From Lachnoclostridium sp. UBA739 (GTDB taxonomy: Bacteria; Bacillota_A; Clostridia; Lachnospirales; Lachnospiraceae): a DNA stretch of 17,755 nucleotides. Shown here piece by piece: positions 7,162 to 14,285 of this stretch (the stretch's first letter is position 1; each line of letters begins with the position of its first letter). Made by a program: the position numbers and the translations under genes. The notes beneath the pieces were generated by a model that searched no databases, was not told the origin of the DNA, and saw nothing but the letters and a program-made list of their open reading frames with translations. The stretch is from the NCBI GenBank assembly GCA_002297865.1, contig DBKX01000420.1:10184-27938 (forward strand), given 5' to 3'.

Positions 7162-8478
7162 ATGGATGGGTATCCCTATTGGAGAATGGGTATAATAGTT
7201 GTTTTAATTATTTGGAATGGGGCTGTATCGGCAGCACATGCAGCTTTTGAATCGATTAATGAAAGTCAGATACGCAAAAGATTAGAAGGGAATGAAGATA
7301 ACAAAAGAGCACTTCAAATACTAGCCATGTTGGAAGAACCAAGCAGGTACATAAATTTATTTGAGGTGTTGATATCTGGGACAAGTATGATTATTGGTAT
7401 GTTATTTACCAGTGGATTTTATGTAAGAGCATTTAAGTTATTACAGTCATATAATGAATTTTTTCATATTCATTTGCTTGTATCCAAGATACTTGCATTA
7501 TTGATTACAGTTTTATTTATCTGTCTTGTTATTTTTATTGGAAATGTTCTACCAAGAAAGTTAGCAAAAGTACGTGCCGAAAAGTGCGTATTTTATCTGT
7601 ATGGAGTGTTATACCACTCCTATAGAGTGCTAAAACCGTTTATAGTTTTCATAAATGGGCTGACGAAATTGGCCTTTTGGATTCTACGTATCAAAGAAGA
7701 CAAGGATGAAGAGAATGTTACAGAAGATGAGATTATCTCAATTGTAAATGAAGGCTATGAGCAAGGGGTTTTGGAAGATACAGAAGCGGAAATGATTTCG
7801 AATATTATTGAGTTTGATGAAAAAGAAGTTATGGACATTATGACACACCGTAAGAAAGTAGTGTCAATAGATGCATCATTAACCGTAGAGGAAGCAATGC
7901 AGTTTGTAATGCAACAGCAGTTTTCCAGATTTCCAGTGTGTGAAGAAACCATTGATAATATTGTGGGAATCCTTCACATCAGAGATTTGATGAAATATTA
8001 CATCTCAGGCGAGGACAGAACTGCAGTCGTGCGTGATATTTGCGGTGAACCTTATCTAGTGCCAGATACACAGCCAATTGATGTATTATGGAATGATATG
8101 CGAAGCAGGAAAATGCATATGGCTATCGCCATTGATGAATATGGTCAGACTGCCGGTCTAGTCGCAATGGAGGATATTCTAGAAGAAATTGTTGGCGCTA
8201 TCTCAGACGAGTATGATGTAGATGAAAAAATGATTATCAAACAGATGGAAGGTCGTTTCTTAATGAAAGGAATGACACCGTTGGAGGAAGTGGAGGAAGC
8301 CCTAAACATTGAGATGAATCAGGAAGACTTTGAAACACTGAATGGTTTTCTGGTTTCCATGTTGGGACATATTCCTTCAGAAGACGAGAAAGCCGTCTTT
8401 AGTTATATGGGATATAAATTCCATATTGTTGATGTATCGGATAAGATGATCCGATATGTGAGAGTTGTGAAAGAATAG
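7162..8478 (+). CDS. CNNM/CorC family membrane protein (DUF21, CBS pair, CorC_HlyC)
   Basis: This integral membrane protein belongs to the family once called hemolysin C/TlyC and now linked to Mg2+ (and Co2+) export. Its 438 residues show the standard order. The N-terminal DUF21 membrane domain has hydrophobic segments at about 8-28, 65-90, 104-130 and 143-175, including the conserved IGNVLPRKLAK (126-136). Next is a helical linker with EDEIISIVNEGYEQGVLEDTE (about 188-208). Two CBS motifs (about 225-340), including SRFPVCEE, IVGILHIRDL and AIDEYGQTAGLVAMEDILEEIVG, probably bind a nucleotide. The C-terminal CorC_HlyC domain (about 355-435) has GFLVSMLGHIP. The ATG has AAGGAG 12 bases upstream, a slightly long spacing. 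Transport of magnesium is inferred from the family. Confidence 0.9.
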   Translation: MDGYPYWRMGIIVVLIIWNGAVSAAHAAFESINESQIRKRLEGNEDNKRALQILAMLEEPSRYINLFEVLISGTSMIIGMLFTSGFYVRAFKLLQSYNEFFHIHLLVSKILALLITVLFICLVIFIGNVLPRKLAKVRAEKCVFYLYGVLYHSYRVLKPFIVFINGLTKLAFWILRIKEDKDEENVTEDEIISIVNEGYEQGVLEDTEAEMISNIIEFDEKEVMDIMTHRKKVVSIDASLTVEEAMQFVMQQQFSRFPVCEETIDNIVGILHIRDLMKYYISGEDRTAVVRDICGEPYLVPDTQPIDVLWNDMRSRKMHMAIAIDEYGQTAGLVAMEDILEEIVGAISDEYDVDEKMIIKQMEGRFLMKGMTPLEEVEEALNIEMNQEDFETLNGFLVSMLGHIPSEDEKAVFSYMGYKFHIVDVSDKMIRYVRVVKE

Positions 8479-8480
8479 AT

Positions 8481-8520
8481 GCAATAGCCTCGGTTTAATA
8501 AAAGCTGGGGCTATTGTTAT
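8481..8520 (+). terminator. Hairpin terminator after the CorC-like gene
   Basis: An 11-bp stem with two G-U pairs (8481-8491 with 8507-8517) begins just after the stop codon at 8478. The T-run is short and interrupted, so termination may be partial on the plus strand. Confidence 0.5.
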
Positions 8521-8580
8521 GTAAAAGAATAGGAGTAAAAGAAAGTGTAAATGCAATGGTTGCATACAAACTCCTAAAAT

Positions 8581-8667
8581 TCAAAAAACTCACTATTGAA
8601 TAGTGAGTTTCTTGATAACAAAGTGTATAATAGGGTGGGAGTAGAAAGTGTTATTAACACTATCTGT
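8581..8667 (-). ncRNA. Candidate small RNA with CU-rich motif, unit A
   Basis: On the minus strand, a TATACT -10 (8673-8678, no clear -35) is followed by a 6-bp hairpin (AGTGTT/AACACT, 8646-8660), a CU-rich stretch (8644-8633, CTACTCCCACCC) and a strong terminator. The terminator is a perfect 12-bp inverted repeat (8586-8597 with 8599-8610) followed by six U's. The plus-strand complement gggagtagaaagtg (8637-8650) matches unit B at 13 of 14 bases, and cactatct recurs after it in both. The exposed CU-rich run could pair with Shine-Dalgarno sequences. Function is inferred only. Confidence 0.4.
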
Positions 8668-8705
8668 CTTTAAGTATAAACCAAATATATGAATAAATTA
8701 TGAAC

Positions 8706-8746
8706 AAACTATTAATTCTTAAATTTTTTTTAAGAATTAATAGTTT
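8706..8746. terminator. 18-bp perfect AT-only inverted repeat
   Basis: The arms at 8706-8723 and 8729-8746 are perfectly complementary over 18 bp around a 5-T loop, with few G/C pairs. TTTTTG follows on the plus strand and TTTG on the minus strand. It is placed like the terminator of another minus-strand unit whose CU-rich stretch CTTCTCC is at 8776-8770. It may act as a bidirectional terminator. Confidence 0.5.
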
Positions 8747-8849
8747 TTGTAAGAAATTAGAAAGATTATGGAGAAGATTTCTTGATGTCGAAAGGAATTC
8801 CTATAGTGAATGTACGATTAAATAGATTCTCAGAATGTTAGTTTAAACA

Positions 8850-8941
8850 AAAACAAAACCTCAGGAGCGTTCTGAGGCTTTGTAACATTTTTATATGAAT
8901 GTTGGGGAGGAGAAAGTGAAATTTATTTATATCACTATCTT
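8850..8941 (-). ncRNA. Candidate small RNA with CU-rich motif, unit B
   Basis: On the minus strand, a consensus TATAAT (8948-8953; no good -35 at 16-18 bp) is followed by a weak 5' hairpin (AGTGA/TCACT, 8937-8915). Then come the single-stranded CTTTCTCCTCCCC (8916-8904), a 6-bp hairpin AACATT/AATGTT (8903-8884) and a terminator of 12 bp with one G-U pair (8883-8872 with 8863-8852) followed by U-rich sequence. The anti-Shine-Dalgarno motif is the hallmark of several Firmicute mRNA-repressing small RNAs. The plus strand instead offers a 12-codon GTG frame behind GGGGAGG, a less likely reading. Confidence 0.42.
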
Positions 8942-9045
8942 GATTTCATTATAGCTAAGAAATATGTGTAAAGTATGACTTGAGTGAGAACAATATATGA
9001 ACTTTTTTGTTCACATTATTATCAAATTATGGAAGGTTGAAGCGT

Positions 9046-9525
9046 ATGAAAATATCAGTGCTGTGTGTTGGAAAAATTAAAGAGAAATATTTTACTGCGG
9101 GAATTGCAGAGTATCAGAAGAGGCTGTCTCGTTATTGTAAACTTGAGATTATTGAGGTGTCAGATGAGAAGACACCAGATCAGGCTAGTGAAAATGAGGA
9201 AAGAATCATTAAGGCGAAGGAAGCAGAGAGACTTTCTAAGTATATTAAGGATGACTCATATGTGATTGCCTTGGCGATTGAAGGAAAACAGTTGGATTCA
9301 GTAGAGTTTTCTAAGAAGATTGAGCAGCTTGGGATTAATGGGGTGAGTCATATTGTGTTTTTAATTGGTGGATCCCTTGGGTTGGATGCGGAGTTGCTAA
9401 AAAGGGCAGATATGAAGCTTAGTTTTAGTAAGATGACGTTTCCACACCAGATGATGAGGATGGTGTTGCTGGAGCAGGTGTATAGAGGGTATAGGATAAT
9501 GAAGGGGGAACCGTATCATAAGTAG
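9046..9525 (+). CDS. rlmH: 23S rRNA pseudouridine-1915 N3-methyltransferase RlmH
   Basis: RlmH methylates pseudouridine 1915 in helix 69 of 23S rRNA using S-adenosylmethionine, acting on assembled 70S ribosomes as a dimer. The 159 residues equal the family's usual length. The SPOUT knot is visible in VFLIGGSLGLD (104-114), LSFSKMTFPHQMMRMVLLEQ (125-144) and the near-invariant C-terminus YRIMKGEPYHK. I chose ATG at 9046 because GGAAGG lies nine bases upstream and the protein then begins MKISVLCVGKIKEKY like its relatives. An upstream in-frame TTG at 9007 has no ribosome site. The gene stands alone, after the 567-bp hairpin-rich gap. Confidence 0.96.
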   Translation: MKISVLCVGKIKEKYFTAGIAEYQKRLSRYCKLEIIEVSDEKTPDQASENEERIIKAKEAERLSKYIKDDSYVIALAIEGKQLDSVEFSKKIEQLGINGVSHIVFLIGGSLGLDAELLKRADMKLSFSKMTFPHQMMRMVLLEQVYRGYRIMKGEPYHK

Positions 9526-9750
9526 GGGTGCACAATTTAATTCTTGATAAAATGTCATATTTAAATTTAATAGATATCTGTTTCGTTACATTAGAATATA
9601 ATATAGTATGAGAGGAGAATATTAATAATGAAGCCATTGAAGCATCTATAATATAACTGGTTATTAAAGTAGAAAAAAATGAGGTTTCTTTTTGTGAGTA
9701 TTCGCATGTTTTAACGAAGCAAACAAATCTAACTTAGATGGAGGTAAGCT
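9526..9750. other. Gap between rlmH and small membrane protein gene
   Basis: No clear terminator or gene is visible. A TATAAT at 9597-9602 lacks a good -35. A seven-codon frame (9628-9651, MKPLKHL) sits behind GAGGAGA and could be a leader peptide or the stump of a lost gene. A short frame near 9681 ends after 11 codons. Neither has strong support. Confidence 0.3.
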
Positions 9751-10071
9751 ATGATTATTGGTTTTGTAATTTGGAGTATAGTTGCGACTATTTTTTTAGG
9801 AATTGGAATTAGTTCTCGTAAAGCTAATGAAGCTGTAGGCTTTTTTACATTTGTAAAACCGCCAAAAATAGAAAATATACAACGTTACAATAATGCGGTG
9901 TCTATCTTATGGTTTGTAGCAGCTGGAATGCTGGAATTGATAGGGATACCTTTTTTGCTTTTAAAACAGACTGCTCCCATAGTTATATTAATAATTCTTG
10001 CTGTAAGATTTCTGATTCTGGCAATGATATATGTATATTTTACAATTGAGACAAAATATCAGAGTAGATAA
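9751..10071 (+). CDS. Small membrane protein of unknown function
   Basis: The protein has 106 residues and three likely membrane helices (about 3-22, 48-70 and 74-97), a short charged connection with FFTFVKPPKIENIQRYNNAV (about 31-50) and a charged C-terminal tail. The segment KPPKI...QRYNNAVSILW looks like a conserved cytoplasmic or interfacial motif and resembles small unnamed clostridial membrane proteins. I cannot assign a named family. The ATG has GGAGG six to seven bases upstream. No gene lies close enough on either side to suggest an operon. Confidence 0.75.
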   Translation: MIIGFVIWSIVATIFLGIGISSRKANEAVGFFTFVKPPKIENIQRYNNAVSILWFVAAGMLELIGIPFLLLKQTAPIVILIILAVRFLILAMIYVYFTIETKYQSR

Positions 10072-10425
10072 ATTGATGGCACTTCAAATGCTTTCTACTC
10101 ATAATAACTAAGGGGCAATTGGTGCTTGTGATTAATGAAATATATTATTCATATATCCAAGCCGCCTTACATATCAGATAATCAACAATTTGTATTAAGC
10201 AGAAGATAACGAAGTTAGAAAGTGTTTTAGTGCAGAATTGGCGATTGGGCAGAAGACCTATTGATGAATGTGTTCTAAAAGATGCACAAGAAAAAGTTGT
10301 AAGAATATCGGAATGTAAAATTATACGAAGATATTGCAAGGCATACCATTAATTGGAATAAGGGAATATACGAAAAAAGTCGAAACATATAATGAAGAAG
10401 TGAACGTTAATTAAGGAGACTTGCG
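10072..10425. other. Gene-free, probably decayed DNA
   Basis: No intact gene is seen in these 354 bp. A stretch with coding flavour ends at 10352. It is open for about 55 codons from 10186 and includes a segment reading LGRRPIDECVLKDAQEKVV, but it has no start or ribosome site, and other frames in the same stretch break repeatedly. This is consistent with an old gene remnant. A TATAAT at 10388-10393 without a good -35 may serve the next gene, which has AAGGAG just before its ATG. Confidence 0.3.
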
Positions 10426-12912
10426 ATGAGAAAAAGAATATTGGTTTCATTATTATCAGCAATATTTTTGCTGAATTCTATACCGGTAGTAAATCCAGTG
10501 TATGCCGCTAATAGTGTGAATGTGCAGGAAGCGATGGAGATGCAAAATCATGTTACAGAGACTGTAATATATTTAGAAGATGGAGAGGGAGCACTAAGTG
10601 ATGGGAAAGGAACTAAAGATTCTCCATATCAAAACATACGAACAGCACTTAAAAATATTCAAGCTGGACAAACATTAAAGCTGATTGGTGAGGTAAAGTA
10701 TACAAAATATGAACAACATACGGATGGTTCAGCAAAGCCGCTAGTTATAGATAAGGCAATTATACTGGAAGGGAATGATGAGTCCTCTGGACTTATGCTT
10801 AGGACAACAATCCAGTTAGGAGCAGACGTAACATTCCGCAATATGAAGTTACAGTTGATTCCTGAAGTAACATTAGGAAGAGTATTAGGCCAGGCAGTAG
10901 AAAGAAGTAATACAATTTATGCAGCAGGACATAGTCTTACCTTAGATAATGTGAATACAATGTTGAATTCATCGTCACAGGCATCTGTACGCCCTTATAT
11001 TAGTGGTGGTGCCCATAGAACTATGGATAAGGTAGGGAAAAAGGCAGTCATTAAAGTGATAAATCCATGTGAAGAAACCAAGATAGCTGCAATATATGCT
11101 GGTGACTACTGGGTTGACAGAAAGATGGATGTAGAGGTTCATTTGAATGCCAAATTAATCGATCCAGTGTTATATACTGGTGGGGTAAATGGTGAACTAA
11201 ATGGTAACGTTGAGGTTAATTTATATAATCGCGCTAATCTTTTGGGATTTAATCGTTATAATCACAGCGGAGCCGTTAATGTAAAAGTGGAAGAAGAAGT
11301 TTTTGTGGATACTGTTAGTTTTGTACAGGTAGATGAAGTAGTATTAGAAAATAAAGCAAAAATTATGGTTCCACAATCAGGGGTATTCGATGTAGAGAAA
11401 GTAACCCTAAAAAAGGAAGCGGTTCTTGATTTTAGACAAATGAGTAATAGTCCTAGCATTGCAGGTGATTTTGTTGGTTGTAGCAATGTGGGAGATGCAA
11501 AGAAGGCAGGAGCTATTTTATTAAATAATAAGCAGACCTTGCAGATTGGTGGTAGTGTAAGTGGTCTTACCCGTTTAAATTCCAATGGTGTAGAGTATAT
11601 GGAACGTTTTTTAGACGGCCATGAATATATTTGTGCTCAGAAAGCAGGAGATGGGACATTCTCCATTGAAGGGACGAGCTATCGTGATTATGAAATTCAA
11701 AAGAAAACAGAGCGAGGTTCAGATGTTTGGGTAGTTTCTAAAAAGAAAGCTGATGAGTTAGATAAGTTTGGTAATTTTGCTTGGCAAGGAGGAAATGACC
11801 AAATTGTGAAACCACAGTCAGGCGATGAATTTCTATATCCAGTTCAATTCTACAAAATGAGTGGTTCTGAATATTTGCCAGATATGCATGAGCTAGGAAA
11901 TGATTATGTGATTTCTCTTGAAAGGGTAGATGGCAGGAAACTTGATCTTGAAGAGGATGTGTTTGTAGACTGGAATTATGATCGAGAAGAGGATGAACCT
12001 GTTCAGATTGTGTTTGCTATCTATAACCTGGAAAACGTTTACGGTGATTTGAGACTGACAGTAAAACATGTAGAAAGCGGAAAGAAAATTGAGAGAAGTA
12101 TTGCTGTTCTTGAAAAAGAGGAAGTGCCGAGTGTGAAGCCAACGGAAATAGCACCAAGCGTAAAGCCAACGGATGTGTCACCAAGCACGAAACCGACTGC
12201 AGCGCCAAGTACGAAACCGGCTTCTATTAAGCTGAATATGACAAAGGCAACTCTTTATACGACTGGTTCTTCAATGTTGCAGCTCAAGGCAACTGTTGTA
12301 GGAACAAGTAACGTAGTAAAGTACATCAGTGAAAATAGCAAAATTGCCAAAGTAGATAAGTATGGTAAAGTAACAGCAGTTGGTGCAGGTACAGTGAAAA
12401 TTAAAGCAGAAGCCAATGGAATAACTGCATATTGTACTGTGATTGTGAAAAAAACGGTTTTAAAATTGAATGTTGATAAGGCGACAATTTATACGGCTGC
12501 ACAAAAAACAGTGCAAATCAAACCAACAATCGTGGGAGTTAGTCAAAAGGCAGCCTACGCTAGTAGTGATACAAAGGTAGCAAAGGTAGATAAATACGGA
12601 AAAGTAACGGCTGTGAAAGCTGGAACTGTAGTGATTACAGTAAAAGCCAATGGATTAACGAAAAAGTGTACCATTACAGTAAGAAAGCCTGAGTTGAAAA
12701 TTAGTAAGACAAGCCTTACTGTGAGTCGTGGTAAAAAGGCTACGATTTCCGCAAAAGCAGCACCAAAGGGTACGATTACATTTACTTCAAATAATAAGAA
12801 ATTGGTAACGGTTAATAAGCAGGGAGTTGTAACTGGAGTAAAATCTGGAACTGCGACAATTACTGTTAAGTGCAATGGAATCACAAAAAAAGTTACAGTG
12901 AAAGTAAAATAA
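10426..12912 (+). CDS. Secreted beta-helix-like protein with three C-terminal BIG2 domains
   Basis: This large exported protein of 828 residues has a Sec signal peptide (KRK start, hydrophobic core, probable cleavage after VYA at 27). The N-terminal part begins with the pattern of secreted parallel beta-helix proteins (TVIYLEDGEGALSDGKGTKD... then IRTALKNIQAG, about 46-86). It continues with short repeated strands rich in Val, Asn and Gly to about 420, and then a region of unknown fold (about 420-565). A Pro/Thr/Ser/Lys linker (568-598) contains repeated PSxKPT units. Three bacterial Ig-like BIG2 domains follow (about 599-675, 676-754, 755-828). The first two have an exact 78-residue period and share KVDKYGKVTAV. 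It may act at the cell surface in adhesion or polysaccharide binding. No catalytic site or cell-wall anchor motif is visible. Confidence 0.9.
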   Translation: MRKRILVSLLSAIFLLNSIPVVNPVYAANSVNVQEAMEMQNHVTETVIYLEDGEGALSDGKGTKDSPYQNIRTALKNIQAGQTLKLIGEVKYTKYEQHTDGSAKPLVIDKAIILEGNDESSGLMLRTTIQLGADVTFRNMKLQLIPEVTLGRVLGQAVERSNTIYAAGHSLTLDNVNTMLNSSSQASVRPYISGGAHRTMDKVGKKAVIKVINPCEETKIAAIYAGDYWVDRKMDVEVHLNAKLIDPVLYTGGVNGELNGNVEVNLYNRANLLGFNRYNHSGAVNVKVEEEVFVDTVSFVQVDEVVLENKAKIMVPQSGVFDVEKVTLKKEAVLDFRQMSNSPSIAGDFVGCSNVGDAKKAGAILLNNKQTLQIGGSVSGLTRLNSNGVEYMERFLDGHEYICAQKAGDGTFSIEGTSYRDYEIQKKTERGSDVWVVSKKKADELDKFGNFAWQGGNDQIVKPQSGDEFLYPVQFYKMSGSEYLPDMHELGNDYVISLERVDGRKLDLEEDVFVDWNYDREEDEPVQIVFAIYNLENVYGDLRLTVKHVESGKKIERSIAVLEKEEVPSVKPTEIAPSVKPTDVSPSTKPTAAPSTKPASIKLNMTKATLYTTGSSMLQLKATVVGTSNVVKYISENSKIAKVDKYGKVTAVGAGTVKIKAEANGITAYCTVIVKKTVLKLNVDKATIYTAAQKTVQIKPTIVGVSQKAAYASSDTKVAKVDKYGKVTAVKAGTVVITVKANGLTKKCTITVRKPELKISKTSLTVSRGKKATISAKAAPKGTITFTSNNKKLVTVNKQGVVTGVKSGTATITVKCNGITKKVTVKVK

Positions 12913-12959
12913 AAAGAGAAGGCTAGGGAAAAAATAACCCTAGTCTTTTCTGTGTTTTT
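12913..12959 (+). terminator. Intrinsic terminator after the BIG2 protein gene
   Basis: GGCTAGGG (12921-12928) pairs with CCCTAGTC (12938-12945) with one G-U pair. Flanking A and T runs extend the stem, and TTTTCTGTGTTTTTG follows. Confidence 0.8.
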
Positions 12960-12960
12960 G

Positions 12961-12990
12961 TTGTTAATTTTTTTTAATAGATGGTATACT
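12961..12990 (+). promoter_or_regulatory. Promoter of the M20 amidohydrolase gene
   Basis: TTGTTA (12961-12966), an 18-bp spacer and TATACT (12985-12990), with TG one base before the -10 (extended -10). It lies between the preceding terminator and the AAAGGAGG ribosome site. Confidence 0.6.
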
Positions 12991-13016
12991 ACATACTGAA
13001 TGAAAGGAGGATTATT

Positions 13017-14204
13017 ATGAATGCCATACTAGAAAGTGCGAGAAAGTTACAAGATGAGCTTGTTGCAATGCGGAGAGAAATTCATGAAAATCCTGAAGTT
13101 GGAGATAAACTCCCTATTACAAAGACATTTGTAATGAATAAGTTAAGAGAATTTGGATATGAGCCAGAAGAGATTTGTGAGAGTGGAATCGTTGCAACCA
13201 TTGAAGGGAAAAAGCCAGGAAAAGTAATTCTGTTAAGAGCAGATATGGATTCCTTACCAGTGAAAGAAGAAACACAGTGTTCTTTTAAGTCAACCAATGG
13301 TAACATGCATGCTTGTGGACATGACATGCATACAACAATGCTATTGGGAGCATCTAAGTTATTAAAAGAGTATCAAGATGAGATAGAGGGTACAGTTAAA
13401 TTAGTATTCCAGCCAAATGAAGAAGGGTTTAAGGGTGCAAAGAATATGCTTAAGGCTGGAGTCCTTGAGAATCCTAAGGTTGATGCCGCTTTGGCAATGC
13501 ATGTGCATTCTGGGACACCAACTAACGTAGTCATTTACGGATTGGGAACAAGTATTGCGGGTTGTACGGTCTTTCGTATTATAGCAGAGGGAACAAGCTG
13601 TCATGGTGCAATGCCAGAAACAGGTGTAGACCCAATCAATATTGCGGCACATATTTATTTGGCTCTCCAAGAGATTACAAGCCGTGAGATATCAGCAACC
13701 GAATCGGTAGTGATAACTGTTGGAAAATTTATTAGTGGAGAGACTCATAATGTAATTCCAGGAAAAGCTGTCTTGGAAGGAACAATTCGATATCATAAGA
13801 AGGATATGGGCGATTTCGTTTATAAAAGAATGGAAGAAATTGTAGAAACTACAGCAAAGATGTTCCGAGGAAAAGCTACCATAGAGGAAGTTGCTTCAGT
13901 ACCACCTTTGGTTAATGATGAAAAACTAGCAGATGAAATCGGAGGATATATTAAAGATATCGTAGGAGAAAAATCCGTTGTCTCATACCGAGGAAGTGGT
14001 ATGGGATCGGAAGATTTTGCGTCTTATACCTATGAGGTGCCATCAATGTACCTAATGTTAGGAGCGGGAACCAAAGAGGAAAATCCTCAATATGGATATC
14101 CGATGCATCATCCGAGTGTCGTGTTTAATGAGGATATTTTATCGACGGGAGCAGCGATTCATACGTATAGTGCAATTCAATGGTTAAAACATCATAAAGA
14201 TTAA
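13017..14204 (+). CDS. M20 family metallopeptidase / N-acyl-amino-acid amidohydrolase
   Basis: This cytoplasmic di-metal hydrolase belongs to the hippuricase/IAA-amino-acid hydrolase/N-acetyl-L,L-diaminopimelate deacetylase group and removes acyl groups from amino acids. The motifs are complete: MRREIHENPEVG (18-29), RADMDSLPV (74-82), HACGHDMHTT (98-107), FQPNEEG (131-137), MHVHSG (161-166) and a final MHHP (363-366). The predicted metal ligands are C100, H102, E136, H162 and H365, with E135 as general base. A dimerisation domain sits at about 175-285. I chose ATG at 13017 because AAAGGAGG lies six bases upstream. An in-frame ATG at 12981 overlaps the promoter and has no ribosome site. The product has 395 residues, typical for the family. 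The substrate cannot be read from the sequence. Confidence 0.93.
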   Translation: MNAILESARKLQDELVAMRREIHENPEVGDKLPITKTFVMNKLREFGYEPEEICESGIVATIEGKKPGKVILLRADMDSLPVKEETQCSFKSTNGNMHACGHDMHTTMLLGASKLLKEYQDEIEGTVKLVFQPNEEGFKGAKNMLKAGVLENPKVDAALAMHVHSGTPTNVVIYGLGTSIAGCTVFRIIAEGTSCHGAMPETGVDPINIAAHIYLALQEITSREISATESVVITVGKFISGETHNVIPGKAVLEGTIRYHKKDMGDFVYKRMEEIVETTAKMFRGKATIEEVASVPPLVNDEKLADEIGGYIKDIVGEKSVVSYRGSGMGSEDFASYTYEVPSMYLMLGAGTKEENPQYGYPMHHPSVVFNEDILSTGAAIHTYSAIQWLKHHKD

Positions 14205-14226
14205 CCAGACATTTTATTAAATTAAA

Positions 14227-14276
14227 AAAGGTTAGGTCGCAGAATCAAGGCTTCTGAGACCTAACCTTTAAGTTTT
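14227..14276. terminator. Bidirectional terminator between convergent genes
   Basis: A 12-bp stem (14227-14238 with 14258-14269) continues inward by 5 bp after one mismatch (14240-14244 with 14252-14256). A's lie on the left and AGTTTTT on the right. It serves the amidohydrolase gene on the plus strand and the cellulase gene on the minus strand. Confidence 0.85.
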
Positions 14277-14285
14277 TAATGTTTT

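Noticed and set aside
9007..9045. Upstream TTG start for rlmH
   Set aside because: It has no ribosome site. It adds 13 residues not found in the 159-residue family.
12555..12884. 109-codon minus-strand frame inside the BIG2 region
   Set aside because: It is antisense to well-supported BIG2 domains. Its apparent repeats mirror the sense-strand repeats.
12981..13016. Upstream ATG start for the M20 hydrolase
   Set aside because: It overlaps the promoter -10 and lacks a ribosome site. The ATG at 13017 follows AAAGGAGG at six bases.
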